A DNA stretch of 64,000 nucleotides from Undaria pinnatifida (lineage: Eukaryota; Sar; Phaeophyceae; Laminariales; Alariaceae): assembly GCA_012845835.1 (NCBI GenBank), contig JABAKD010000021.1:16792166-16856165 (forward strand), written 5' to 3'. The notes beneath the pieces were generated by a model that saw only the letters and a list, made by a program, of their open reading frames with translations, was not told the DNA's origin and ran no database searches. How positions within the stretch are numbered: position 1 is the stretch's first letter; each line of letters starts with the position of its first letter. Below are positions 11,140 to 23,080 of the stretch, one piece after another. The position numbers were made by a program, and so were the translations under genes.

Positions 11140-12240
11140 AAAATAAACATTACCAGGCGGGTGATATGAAGGGGTGTCTTCTTGCTGCAACGGTCAGATT
11201 CGTCCCCTTTAAGGGTTTTTTAGTTTCCGCGCACATTTTGAAATGCTCGCCCCCCGCCCCCCCCCCCCCGATCCCGCTTTGTGGTAGTTAATGTGAGAAC
11301 TACAACAACACCAGCAACAACAAGAACAACAACAACATACACACAGCAAAGACGCAGGTGAGACCACCCAGCCGGTGTCACGGGGTAGCACCCAAACCGG
11401 GTTCCGGGTGCAATAACTACTGCTATTTATAACCTATAACACCAAGTCCGTCATTTTGAAAACGTTAATTCCCATGCGATACAAATAACCTCCCTCCGCC
11501 TTCGCCTTCTCGCCCCCTCCACCAATACGTACTGTTTTGGGAATAATTGGTGTTCAATACACCCGACGAGGAAAAATACTAAAACAAATTGTGGCCGTAT
11601 ATTCGTAGGGTGCACCCCCCCCGTCCCAACACCCACTCCTTCCGCACCATCCGCACCATCGCCTAGACCTAGCACAACGCGTATTGCAAGCTCCTAGCTT
11701 GTATACATCTCGGCGAACTAAAGCTGTTGGACCCCCCCCCCCCCCTCTCCTCGTTGGCTGTACGACTTACAGGACACACTTCAAGTCTTGATAAACTTAT
11801 GCATTTCTTCCACAACCGTCAGATCTGTCCCCTCAAAGTATACACAATTCCTGCGCACACATTGAGTTGCCCCCCCCCCACCCCCCCCCACGGCGGCCTC
11901 TTGTTAAAACCCAGCCCCCCACGCCCTGAAAAAAACCCTGCCTTCCCCTCACCGACTGTTCGACTTACAGGATTCACTTGGTAAACTGATGCATCTCCTT
12001 CCACAGCTAGCTGTCAGATTTTGTCCCCCTCAAAACCGGGTCTTATAGTTTCCGCGCACAGACTGGTGAACACTGCTCTGTTGACCCTGATAGCTACACT
12101 AAAGTTCGAAGGAGAGTCCCTAACCTATATCCGTACCGAGGACACGCACCCAGTAACACGGGCGATCGGAGTATCACCCTGAGCTTGAAAATATGAGTTC
12201 GACAAAATCTTCGATTTCACAGGTGGACTGTAGTCTATGA
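11140..12240 (-). repeat. DR1-related cluster, diverged and interrupted
   Basis: 11140-11285 repeats the 8520-8650 segment (AGGCGGGTGATATGAAGGGG). 11590-12240 is a long reverse DR1 with extra C-rich blocks and an internal duplication of the TGATGCATCTCCTTCCACAG region. The 12000-12240 part is the DR1 head, more diverged than elsewhere. 11290-11590 is unique-looking and ends in a C-rich run. Confidence 0.55.
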
Positions 12241-12329
12241 ATATTTTCAGAATATTATATACAGGTCTAGACTATGCCCGTATAGTCTATATGCCGATCA
12301 CACAACAAAAGTCAGTTAAAAAAAAAAGA

Positions 12330-12415
12330 TGAAAAACTAACGATTTCAGAGCTGTGAGTTTGACGAATCAAGTGTCGATACTCATCTTTGAAAGCTGCGT
12401 TGATGTTATTCTATG
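12330..12415 (+). repeat. DR1 5'-end relic
   Basis: A heavily diverged DR1 head: GAGCTGTGAGTTTGACGAAT followed by CTCATCTTTGAAAGCTG. Confidence 0.35.
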
Positions 12416-13780
12416 AGGTTCAGCAGTGAAAAGCTGTGGGCCCCGTGCCAGCGATAACACGCCGCTCCGCCGACAAAATACAATTCCGCGCGATGCCATA
12501 GAATGCACTCCACCGCTTCCAGCCTGTCGATTCCCGAAAACATGTTTGCCGTCAATCGTTACGGTATGAATCTGTATGTTTATGGTTCGTACTCTATACT
12601 CCACACGTTTCTAAACGAAACAAAAACAAAACATGAGTAATGAATAAAAACCTGTTTTGTACAGAAGAAGGCGGATGAGCGCACTCCATGTATGTGCATG
12701 GCTCTTACAAGGTTTGATTTTGCACGATAGGAAATCTTTGTTGGACTCATGACTTGTTTGAGTGGTTGATGCAACAGAGATGCCACACGACAACTAGATC
12801 AGACACTTTCTGGCTGATGCGGGTCGAAACACCAATTCGCTGTTGTGCTGCACAATGCGTAGTGTTGTAAGCGGCCATGAACTCCCTCGGTGTTGAAGTC
12901 CTTTTTTTTTCATGCTGTCGTCTTCTCACGATATTAACAAAGAGCCATGCATGCGTAGGTAAGACTACGCTCGCGAGACGGGCTTACACGTCCCACAAAG
13001 GAAACAAGAACGTTGCCATCAAGAAAAAAACAACCAAAAGGAAAACAAACAAAAAAACTGTTATCAGTAGAGTGTTTTTATTTTTTGTAAAACAAGAAAT
13101 AACGACAAAAAAATACAAAAAAGAAAAAAAGTAAGCGGAAACGAGGTGCAGAAACATGCATGAACTAAATTGAGTATCCTTGAAAATACCAGGATTTTCT
13201 TCCGAGAAAACAAACGCGTTGAACTGCGAGTAGCATCTGAAACTGATCAAACCTATCGAAAGACAAATACCGGGTAACTGGCCAAACCATTAGACTATAG
13301 AAAAAAAAATGTCTGGCCACCAGAGGCTACTTCGACCCTGCACGATCCCATCAACGTGTTCTACTGCCGTAAGGCTGTGGACTGTACCACACCACAAATA
13401 CAGGGCCTTGAATTGTGTCCGTTGGTTCGCTATTGATGGTTCCCAGTTAATTATGTAAAGTACCTGAACAACATCCTGCTGGCATAGCTAGGAGCAGTCC
13501 CTGCATCAATAGTGGCAGTAGGAGGAGTAGTGCGAGTTCCGCTGTAGTGCCGACACTTCCGACTGGCACATACCTGTCTCATACTGAGGTACTACGCCTG
13601 CACTATACTTGTGTACGAATCCACGATATGTATAACTGAGAGCCATTTATATCTTGCGTGGATGTCGCCGCAGTCTTTGCAAACATGCGTCAACCGTGCT
13701 TGATGGCATAGCGCTGCAACAGAAGCACTCATACAGGCAACCAGGAACTAAAAGAGCAACATACAGCAAAAGACAGGCCA
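12416..13780. other. No gene recognised
   Basis: Short ORFs on both strands lack recognisable motifs. 13010-13130 is a long A-rich stretch (AAAACAAAC type). No repeat family seen elsewhere in the window was recognised, apart from weak similarity between about 13430-13600 and 14380-14600. Confidence 0.4.
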
Positions 13781-13781
13781 G

Positions 13782-14600
13782 GTGCATACACATGGTTTAA
13801 GTTTACCGTTTGGAAACAGAACAGGCGTAACAGGGAAATATACCATGCATACATTTACGCAACAGTGGGAGGGTAGATGCGGGAATGTAGCTCAAGCATA
13901 CCTACATACGCAACGCCACTGGTTCGGCATAGACCAGGTACACATCGCGAAGGCAATCACCAAGGTCAGACATCCGCGCCTTCGCAGGAATCAACCGCGG
14001 CGGGTGCGGCATTCTTGACTCAACCCCCCCAACGAAATTGTGACTCGCGGACTACCTCATGGCGCGCTTCGTGCTCGTTGCCCGCGATGCCTAAGTGGTC
14101 TGTGAATCCCCCGATGTACTCCGTCCCGGCAAAACAGATGTGCGAGGGTCTATTGTCATACGACTATAACATACATGAGATATTTCCACCCTACGACACA
14201 CATACACCCCCATTCAATATACACAAGGGGTCTGACCCCCGGTATCGCTTGGCCCTTTTGCCTAACCTAACGCATGCATGCCATATTCGAACCCTCCTTG
14301 CGCAATATGCGACGGTGGACTTGGCGGCTATGCTGTATCTTTCAAATTTAGGCTTTTTGCGCTAGACCGCTGGCAAAACATGGCACATGGTAGACTGGTA
14401 GTGGTGACCCCTGTATACCACTGGTTGTGTTGTGCCAGTTGCCCACTACAGTGCATGTCAAATTGGTTGACAAAGATGGACATTACCTGTACTGGCAGTA
14501 ATAGCAATAGTGATGGTTGCCGCTGTAGTGCCGGTGTTTCCGGTTCCCAAATACCGGCATCGTAGAGAGACAACCACTACAGTACTGCCTACATCACATG
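13782..14600. other. Low-confidence ORF region
   Basis: An ATG-initiated plus-strand ORF runs 13877-14365 (162 residues) without any domain I recognise. Its GLLSYDYN segment resembles GLSSYDYG in a minus-strand frame at about 15770, so at least part of the region is a repeat rather than a unique gene. Confidence 0.3.
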
Positions 14601-14627
14601 AAAAGAAGCACCCGTACGACGAGCTCC

Positions 14628-15008
14628 CTATCGCTTGTTTCTTTGTCGCGCTCGCTTCCCGCGCTTCTTGCTGTTGCGGCTATTCCCGCTCTGCTGATCG
14701 TGTTGATGTTTGGGCTGACCATGGCGGACGGTGTTGGCTTCGGTACCGCGGGCTGTCTTCACATCGACGCCGGACGCTTTCTGCTCGTCGCCATCGCGCG
14801 CTTGTTGCTCCTCTTTCAGCTGCGCAGCTTGCTGCGCTTCGAGTTCGCGGGCTGCCTTTATACCTTCGAATGCCTGCGGGGGATACCAGCGCATATATGC
14901 GGTTGAGAATCGGTGAGGGACTGATGTAGCCCAAGCATATATTTCATCCATTGGCTTGGACGCATCGATGGGCACAACGCACTTGACACTGTTGGCCTTG
15001 GGTCTTGT
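14628..15008 (-). CDS. Candidate 3'-terminal exon, basic coiled-coil protein
   Basis: An open minus-strand frame of about 127 codons ends at a stop at 14628. Its upstream edge fits a 3' splice site: GTTCTGCAG followed by an exon start at 15008, phase 0. The protein has a mixed globular N-terminal part (IYAWATSVPHRFSTAYMRWY), an Ala/Glu/Gln-rich helix (ARELEAQQAAQLKEEQQARD) likely to form a coiled coil, and a highly basic tail (KKRGKRARQRNKR) that looks like a nuclear or nucleolar signal. No upstream exon was identified in the adjacent 1 kb, and I recognise no family. The overlapping plus-strand ORFs look like shadows. Confidence 0.4.
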   Translation of the reverse strand, partial: TRPKANSVKCVVPIDASKPMDEIYAWATSVPHRFSTAYMRWYPPQAFEGIKAARELEAQQAAQLKEEQQARDGDEQKASGVDVKTARGTEANTVRHGQPKHQHDQQSGNSRNSKKRGKRARQRNKR

Positions 15009-15367
15009 CTGCAGAACTGCGATCGCCCATATTGATTAGACGTGCTTGGGCGGCGATGCAAAGTCTCGCTCTAACAGGTTGTGGTCATAATAGGTAAACA
15101 CACTAGACTATAGCTACTTCGGCTCCACCCGCTGCGCTAGATCTTCGTGGACCACTATCATATTGCATGATAGGGCATAGTAGAACGCATCGAATACATT
15201 GTGCGCTAGGATGCATCACCTTGAACACAAAAATGTACAGACCGCTGGGATATACATGTAAAACCGATACGCTCAATATTTTTTCGTTCGTAGGCTAAAA
15301 AAGGTGATATTTATGTGAATGGCATAGAATGCATGGCATGCAGCAGAGCACGTGTACAACATTATAG

Positions 15368-15660
15368 ACACCCCATCTGTGAGATCAAAGATTCAGTCAA
15401 AACTCGATTTTGCAAGCTGTGTGTGATACTCCGATCGCGCGGATTTTTGGGTGTGTGTCCTCGTTAAGCCTATCGGTCGGCGACCCCCCTTAGAACCACT
15501 GTAGCTTGTACCAGGGCTTACAGGATGATGCTCAGAAATCTGCGCACGGAAGCTATGAAACCCGTTTAGGAGGGCAACAAGGTATTACGCATCAGTTCAT
15601 TTCGTGTATCCGGGAGCAGTCGTGGTATGAACGGTGAGGGGAAGTGGGGCGGGTGAAATA
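15368..15660 (+). repeat. DR1 5'-half, diverged
   Basis: DR1 head blocks in order (GCAAGCTGTGTGTGATACTC, CGATCGCGCGG, GGTCGGCGACCCCCCTTA, AAGCTATGAAACCCGTTTAG), ending before the G tracts. Confidence 0.6.
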
Positions 15661-15714
15661 GAGACTAGGTCACTTAAACGAGGAGGATCTTACTGCGATC
15701 AAAATGGTACTAGG

Positions 15715-16262
15715 CGATTGCGGGGACGTAGTGACAGCGAAGGGGGTTAATGCCCCGAGATTGCGCGTGGCCGTAGTCATATGACGATAGACCTTCGAAC
15801 CCTTTTATGCCAGGACGGAACACGTGAGTTTTTTTCAACCGAGGCAGACATTGCTTGCACCAAGCGCGAACGGCGTGGGATGGTCGGCGAGCCGCATGAA
15901 CGGTCAACTGCATCCTTCCAATTAACGCTTGTAGGATTGACGCCAGCACCTTGTGCGCACTTTCGTGCTATTGATGACAGCGCCAATTAGCTACTTTGTC
16001 GTCTGGTGTAGCCAATCAAGAGACAGAAATAGGTATAGTATTACAATTTACCTTCTTCCGGGGTGCCTTGCCATGTACCTGGTATGTCCAGACTGCTTCA
16101 TGCGAGCATTCCCCTTTTGCCGAGTGAGGGTTCTAAACTTCGCACAATAGGATCAAACTCGATAACCATAATGGTGGCCATAGTGGTGACCGCCAGATGA
16201 CAACAGAAGCCGTACCTTGGTTGTCTTGCTCACGCAGCGCTTGACATGTTTCACAACGTCGA
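15715..16262 (+). repeat. Dispersed repeat R3, copy 1
   Basis: Aligns by eye with 62880-63365 over about 500 bp with small indels: CAGACATTGCTTGCACCAAG versus a TTATACACCAAG form, CAGCACCTTGTGCGCACTTT versus CGGCACCTTGTGCCTACTTT, and GTACCTTGGTTGTCTTGCTC versus GTACCTTGGTTGTCAAGCTC near the end. No coding frame is conserved between copies that I can see. A short reverse match occurs near 14137-14165. Confidence 0.55.
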
Positions 16263-16357
16263 TGTCAGGCAGGGATATAAACTAAAGGGGGATATAATTA
16301 TTCATTGAAGACCACGTAAATGACATAGGGTTACTGCACGGGTGGCTCGAAATATAT

Positions 16358-16393
16358 AATATAAAAAATGAAAATACACTCCAGCTGTGAGAT
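16358..16393 (+). repeat. DR1 5'-terminal tip
   Basis: Only AAAATGAAAATACACTCCAG and CTGTGAGA remain, followed by a TATATATATA stretch; the outer flank is ATATATAATATA. Confidence 0.6.
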
Positions 16394-16464
16394 ATATATA
16401 TATGGTGATAGTACGGCCGCCAGGGAATATTTGTTTTGCTACCAGTTTTACTACCACTGACTGC

Positions 16465-16825
<361 letters not shown>

Positions 16826-16889
16826 TTAAACCACATGCTAGCAATGCTCTACAGCCCCCAGTGCACGAGTCTCTTTCGCCAGTCAATCG

Positions 16890-19080
16890 GCAATCAGACG
16901 ATAGAGAGAGGTGAGATTTTCATATTTTCCGGGGCGGTATCGACTCCAAGGAGAAATGTTTTTTTCGTCCCAGGCTTGTCGGGGTTGTAATTGTGTTAAC
17001 GAGTTTCTGAGCCGCGGACCGGAATTTTTTTTTCGCTGGTGCAGATCGACATCCACTTCAGCCCCAACCCAGCTCTCGCGGTGCGCAGTCTCTACGAGGC
17101 CCCCAGAATCAGTGATCAGCCGACCAGGGTAGAGTTGCCGCAACGGAACGGGCATTACCGACGGCGGCATTACTGTGTTCGCCTCCTGTCTTTCGAAAAT
17201 GCACGTATTTGAAAATGTTCTGATCCAGGTAATATTCTTCCCCGGAAGCAGCGGAAACTCGATATTTGCCCGAGGGTCAACTGTCGATCCGAGCTGGCTC
17301 TCTATGAGCCCCAGTCTAATTTACATATAGGGATGGGAGAGGGAATTCTACAACGCGCGGGGCTGTATCGATCAGGGGGTTCACCATTTACGTCTCCAGG
17401 CTGTAAGAGTTTGGAAGGAATGCAACCATAGATGGTCCGGGGGTTGGACCTTCTCACCCGGTGCGGCGGAGAGTCGACGTTAGTCACCGACGCATCCCCC
17501 GCCGCTCGTTGGCTCTAAGAGCCTCGGCCAGCCAGCGATCACTCCACACTAGAGGAGTGTGCATACCGTGTGTGGGGCGGTGCCGACCTGAGGGGTCAAT
17601 GTTTTCGTTTGCGGTTGTCAGAGTTGCGGATGTATAGACGGATGTCTGGACGGCGGATAGAAAATCATCCTCCTCGAGGCAGCGGAATCTCGACATGTGG
17701 CTCGATGGTCAACTCTGGCCGCGGGAAGGATCCATGAGCCCCAGCAATTTGGTAATCGGCTGATGCGGGTAGGGTTTCCATACCCTCAGGATCATTATCG
17801 ACCAGGTCGATCATTGTTTCCGTCCCGAGGTTGCTGGAGCTCCAGATGTATGGAGACATTTCTGCTTGTCGGGGAATATATTGTACACTTCTCTTGTGGC
17901 GTGGGATTTCGTCGTTAGTCCCTTGGAGAACTTCTCGACGCGCGCTGGATCTATGAACCCTAGTCAATCATAGTCTCTTGGAGAACTTCTCGACGCGCGC
18001 TGGATCTATGAACCCTAGCCAATCGGCGACCGGCCAATGAAGATGGGGCTTAAACACCGCAAGGAGTGATATCGAGCCGGGAGATCAGCGTTTTGCTTCC
18101 CCGGATTAAAGAGTTGCAGATGAACGGAGAAAGCTCTCCAAGATGGATGCAACCTTTTCCTTCCCTGTATGCGGAGGAACATCGACGTTGTCCCCTGTGG
18201 CATTTATCGCAACGCGATGGCTTCATGAAACCCAGGCAGTCAACGATATGCCGACAGGGCTTGGGTGTACTCCCGGTGGGGGCCTGTATAAACCGGAAGG
18301 GTCACTCTTGACGCCACCGGGGTTTCCGATGTTGATATGTATTGCTTGATGTTTCAACCGGGCAAGCGATCATATCTTCGGCGGGACCGAGGCTTTGGGG
18401 CGGGCGTACACCCTCTTTCAGTGTCGGATGTGAGAAATGCCTCTGTACCTTGCTGGCCAACATACCTGAGGCGTAGCGAGCTATTTCGTAGTGGGTTCAC
18501 ACCTCAAAACCAATACCAAACTACAGCAAAGACCGCACAGGAACGGGGGGGTCACTTGCACGAACCACCCTTGGCCACTGCAACAAAAGGTTGCGAAAGT
18601 GACCACCCTACCGTTGCCGTGGTTTTGAGTGCTGCGAGACATCACGGTGGTCTCCAGGGTTCACCGTCGATGAGCACTGGCAAAATCAGCCCCTGCTTAC
18701 TATCAACCAGTGTACACAGGGGAAATTAATGAAATTTGCGCGTCAGTATCGACCCGAGAGATCTCTGTGTTTGCTCCCGTATAATCCGCGTTGTAGCGGA
18801 TATGAGACCCCATGATCCCAAGGTGCAGCAGGGCCGCGACGTGGGCCCCAGAGACAGTTCTCGCCCCGCGCTGGCCCCATGAGTCCCCGCTGATTACCGA
18901 TCATTCAAAGGGAGTAGATATTGCACACCGTGTTGGGTTGTATCGACTAAGGGATCGTTATGTTCCTCCCCGGGTTTCAGAGTTGTAGCTTTACGGCGGG
19001 ATTTTTGACGCGGAGATTACTCCTTGTTCTCCCGGGGTGCGGCGGGATCTCGATATTTGTCCGAGGAAAACTCAATCAAG
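16890..19080 (+). repeat. Degenerate tandem array, about 213-bp unit
   Basis: A TATCGAC-type block followed by GTYAGAGTTG occurs near 16940, 17365, 17580, 17790, 18070, 18745 and 18945. A TCTATGAGCCCCAGTCAATC-type block occurs near 17095, 17305, 17511, 17730, 17950, 18005, 18226 and 18870. Both series give a period of 210-220 bp. A recent 55-bp duplication at about 17925-18020 (GGAGAACTTCTCGACGCGCG, twice) is superimposed. About ten units are present, and each is much diverged from its neighbours. ORFs in the array have no family resemblance. Confidence 0.7.
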
Positions 19081-20600
19081 TATGTTGGCTCCTACCGCTC
19101 ATGCTCTTGCTGTTACCGATGCTGCCGCTGCCACTGCTGCTGCTGTTGCCGCTGCTGCTGCCGTTTCTGCGCTGATGCTGCCGTCGCTGATTTCTAAGCG
19201 ATGTGTGAAGTGCCAAAAAGAGCAAATTATATTGTTGAATTTCCTCCACCACTGAGCATTCTGTTCTTGTAACATAAAAAATACATGTATCAGTAGTCAG
19301 TCGAATTGCTTGCTCTCGCTCTCCCTCGACACCGACCCCCACTTGGGGTTGGCTCAACGTTTAGCAAGCTACTGCCAAGACTCGAGGTGATCTGATCCAT
19401 TTTGCGCTATGCTCGGTCTGTCTTCAGCCTCTCTCTAACCAATCAGCATGTAGGCGCCCAAACGCTCTGGATCGCGAGACCACAAAGACGTTCCTCGTGG
19501 TGCTGAGTGATGTGCTCTCTTGGACCATTTAGAATGAAAATTTAAAGACGATTGGGCAACAAGTGTATTTTCCCAACAACCCTTACGTGTTTGCCGCACT
19601 CAATGTCCTGTAGGCCACCGACAATGCTCGGCACTCGGAGGCTGCGACTCGGAAGGGTATGAGACCAAGCCTTTTGCTGGTTGTGTTCCTCACTCTCTCA
19701 GCCCATGCGGGTAAGGTCGGGTTTAAACGCCTTGGATACTAATCAAATCATCTACACAGAGAGATCAGAATAATATTATACATATACCTGGTATTAGTAG
19801 ATATAACTTCGCTCCATCGACGGACTGCTTTACAACATTTGGCAATGCAACGGTGGACTGATGATCAATCATATATTTTTCATTTGTTGATGATTTTGCG
19901 ATTGTTGACCTGCAACAGTAGTTTTCAAAAGCTATCTTGCCACGTGTTCGATGTATTATATAATGGGCATAAAAAGCGCCGATGAGCGTGCTCTTTCTCA
20001 CATTGTTTTTTTTTCCCTGAAAAATGGGGACGTTGCGGTAAGAAAATAAACGTACAACACAAAATACCTACTTCAGTCTTACTACGTTACTGTATAGGTG
20101 TTTCCTTAAGTCACGCAGAGGTCATCTTATCTAAGTGTTTGTCTTGTCGTGTCATCCAATACAGCCGCACACCCATTGGCATTTCGCGGCGGGTACATGC
20201 CTAGTCATTCTGAAGTTTGGTCCCAGTATGTATTTTTCATTCATACATATTTTTTTTAACCCTTATGTCCAACACTACTCCCAGTCATTCTTCGTATCTA
20301 AATGTTGAGCCACTTTTCAGCCACGTTTGTATATGCCAAAACAATCGAACATTCAAACTCGGCATGGACGCATTTTGATTTTGGAAACGTCGAAAACTAT
20401 TTTACGTCTTGTTCTAAGACGTTTGGAATTTTGTTGGGTATGGGAAAAATGATGAACCCCTGATGATCTGTAAACACCCGTTATCGGTTTAGCCAGTCAC
20501 ATCAAGGTTGAGAGGTTTTGTGTGCTTTATCGCACATCGTCTTGGGAAACGGTGAAGGTCGCGACGTTGCAGTGAGTGTATGAGGCCTAAGGTTGCGGTG
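19081..20600. other. No gene recognised
   Basis: 19100-19180 is a CTG/CCG-rich trinucleotide stretch that gives Leu/Ala ORFs. The rest has no supported feature. Confidence 0.4.
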
Positions 20601-20870
20601 GAGGTGTCATCATTGGGGTCTGGTTTTGCAGTGGCTCGGCATCACTCGCTCGTTCCTTTGCGGAGTTAAGCTTTAGAGCCGTTGGAGGCGTTTGAACTGT
20701 GCTGGGTATGTTCGCCATGGTGTGATCATCTACGCTGTGACAAGATTATATCCTAACCTTCTTTGTCCGTGAAGTACAGAGAGTCACTCGTTGTGGGAGT
20801 GCTATTGAATATGGGGGTACCCCCCTTAAACAAGCCTCTGTCCAAAGCTCTTGGAATATTTACACTACCG
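20600..20870 (+). repeat. Diverged relative of the 21225-21820 element
   Basis: Shares blocks in the same order with 21250-21810: GCAGTGGCTCGGCATCACTC, CGTTCCTTTG, an AGAGTCACTCGT block and TGGGGGTACCCCCC. It lacks the long microsatellite of the other copy. Confidence 0.5.
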
Positions 20871-21224
20871 AGGTCGCCCGCTTCTTTCCGAGCACCAGAC
20901 ACGAGGTGATCGCTGTTCAAAGCCCAGAGCATTACGAGCGGTATGCGTGGTCGTCCAACGACGACCAGGAGGTTCTGCTTTGGAGCAAGGTTATCTTCTG
21001 ACACAGTCGTCTGTCTCAAACGTTGCAAAGGTAAAGTTATAATAATGGCAGCGAACAGCTCCTCCTCCTACAACTCGGTACCTCGCGACGTTTCGCACAA
21101 CGGTACACTTGTTCTCCCTGTATTGTGCTATGGTGTCGGGGTGTACACCCAGTCGGAAACACCGGTACCATACAGCAACTGTAACTGGCATTAGTCCCCA
21201 TGCTATCACCACCGGTGTCCACCG

Positions 21225-21820
21225 CGGATCTAGGCTACGTTAGGGGGGCCTCTAGTTGGGATTTTTCTTTCAGTGGCCCGGAGCCACTCGCGCGAGTGAC
21301 CCCCCGTTCCTTTGTGATCTTGAGCTTTGGTGCTTTTGAATTTCGCGGCATGAGTCCGCAACGCAATAAATAGCCTCGCTGCGCCAGGCTTATTGCGTAA
21401 ACTCTTTCCGTCAGTGAGGTACGGAGTCACTCGTGCGAGTATGGTAGTATGTTAGTATGATAGTATGATAGTATGATAGTGAAATAGTATGGTAGTATGA
21501 TAGTATAGTTGTATGATAGTATGATAGTGTGGTAATATGTTAGTATCATAACATGACAGTATGATAGTATGGTAGTATGATAGTATGATATTATGATAGT
21601 ATGATAGTATGATAGTATGATAGTATGATAGTATGATAGTATGATAGTATGATAGAATGAGAGTATGGTAGTAAGATAAGATGCTAGTATGATAGTAGGA
21701 TAATAGGATAGTATGGCAGTATGTTATTAATAGTATTATAGTATGATAGAATGTTAGTATGACACCTTAGATCAGGCAGTGAAAATTGGGGGTACCCCCC
21801 CTATCCGTAGCCTTGGTCCG
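21225..21820. mobile_element. 596-bp element with terminal inverted repeats
   Basis: The ends are CGGATCTAGGCTACG on the left and, as reverse complement of the right end, CGGACCAAGGCTACG: 13 of 15 match, followed by G runs on both sides. Flanks are CG (or CGC) on each side. The other arm of the surrounding inverted repeat holds the uninterrupted site near 22385-22395 (a CCACCGCTGCTATA sequence when read in the left-arm direction), which confirms a clean insertion. No transposase is encoded, so it is non-autonomous. Superfamily not assigned. Confidence 0.65.
21430..21760 (+). repeat. GATAGTAT octamer microsatellite inside TIR element
   Basis: About 330 bp of TATGATAG units with point changes, bounded by the two halves of the TIR element. 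Confidence 0.9.
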
Positions 21821-21842
21821 CGCTGCTATATACGACACTTCA

Positions 21843-22076
21843 CCTCAATAACCATGTTGCGGAAAACCGACACCACTCAACCGGCGCTATAGAGGGACCG
21901 CTGCAGGACGTCAATCGCATGGCGGCAATCTGTTCGTCGTGTTCGGTTTCGTTGTACACGAATGTGTCGAGCTGCTCGGTGGTAGTCTTCAGCTGGGGCT
22001 CCACAACGTGCTTCAGGGTCACGAGGGCCTTAGTGTCGTCCCCCTCCGGCTCTAGGAGCTCGAAAACCGCCACTCT
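21843..22076 (-). pseudogene. Decayed coding fragment, family LEP (copy 1)
   Basis: Minus-strand reading gives VAVFELLEPEGDDTKALVTL, then KTTTEQLDTFVYNETEHDEQ and IAAMRLTSCSGPSIAPVEW. The same protein stretch occurs at 22096-22410 (plus) and 26285-26641 (minus) with conservative replacements, so it descends from a real coding sequence. It is Glu/Thr-rich and predicted helical. I do not recognise the family; a transposon-encoded protein is possible. Confidence 0.5.
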
Positions 22077-22095
22077 TGGGGCGATTAAGAGGACG

Positions 22096-22410
22096 TCGGC
22101 CCTTGGCGTCGACGTCCTCTTCTTCGCCACATAGGTGGCGGTTTTAGAGCTCCTTGAGCCGACGGAGGACGACCCCAACGCCCTCCTGACCCTGAAGCAC
22201 ATTGCGGAGTCCCAAATGAAGAACACCACCGAGCAGCTCGGGACGTTCGTGTACAACGACACAGAATATGACCGACAGATTGCCGACATGCAGGTGACGT
22301 GCTGGAGCGATCCCTCAATAGCGCCGGCAGAGTGGTGTATATTTCCCGCAATTCCAGTGTTTTCGAGGCGAGTTGGGGTATATAGCAGCGGTGGAAACCG
22401 GTGGTGGTAG
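22096..22410 (+). pseudogene. Decayed coding fragment, family LEP (copy 2)
   Basis: Plus-strand frame with VLELLEPTEDDPNALLTLKH, KNTTEQLGTFVYNDTEYDRQ and IADMQVTCWSDPSIAPAEW, closely matching copy 1 on the opposite strand. Confidence 0.5.
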
Positions 22411-22500
22411 AATGGAGAGATGCCGGTAATGCCGGTTGATGCAATGGTACCGGTGTTTCCCACTGGTTAGACACCTCGACACCATACAAAAATACCGGAA

Positions 22501-23080
22501 GCACTGCCGGAGAAAAAGTCGTGCGGTATCCAGTTGTAGGACGAGATATCCGCTGCCATCCATCGTGATATCTGTATACATACAACGGGAACCGTTTGAG
22601 ATTCACCGCTATCTTATGCTGAATATACCATGTTATTGTGTTTTTTTCTCTGGTCTGAAAATGTGATGCAAGGTACACGTTATTTTGAGTTTAGTGCTTG
22701 GTATACCTTGCTTGGATTTGTTTTCCGGTGAAGAGTTATATACATTGAATGTGTAGTGTTTGGTACGTTTGAAATTTGTTGTTTTTGGTGAAGCATGATA
22801 CACGTGGAAATATAGTGTAGCGTGTTTGGTACACCGTAGTTGCGCACTTTGCTGGACTCATTCCAGTAATGGTACGATAACATTATTCGGAATTCGACTT
22901 GAACTTGTAAATTGATCTGGGAGGCGTAAGAAGTTGTGCATCTCGTGTAAGATTGGTTGGTTGCAAGCAGATCGAGGAACATTTTGGTGTTCAGAGAGCA
23001 TGTAACCCACCAGTGGGCGGAGTGTTTGTGCACCAGGTATGCACGACCATTTTTATATTGTATTGTTGCAAGGGTGTGTT
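22501..23080. other. No gene recognised
   Basis: Contains loosely repeated YGTTTGGTAYRC motifs at about 22690-22840 but no supported gene. Confidence 0.4.

Larger units (their letters stand above)
21130..22500. repeat. Large imperfect inverted repeat with coding relics
   Basis: The left arm (about 21130-22085) and right arm (about 22095-22500) are reverse complements of one another. Outer edges are ATGGTGTCGGGGTGTACACC on the left and the complement of a GACACCTCGACACCAT block on the right. Each arm carries one copy of the same decayed coding stretch, pointing outward. The left arm is longer because a 596-bp element has inserted into it. Confidence 0.7.
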
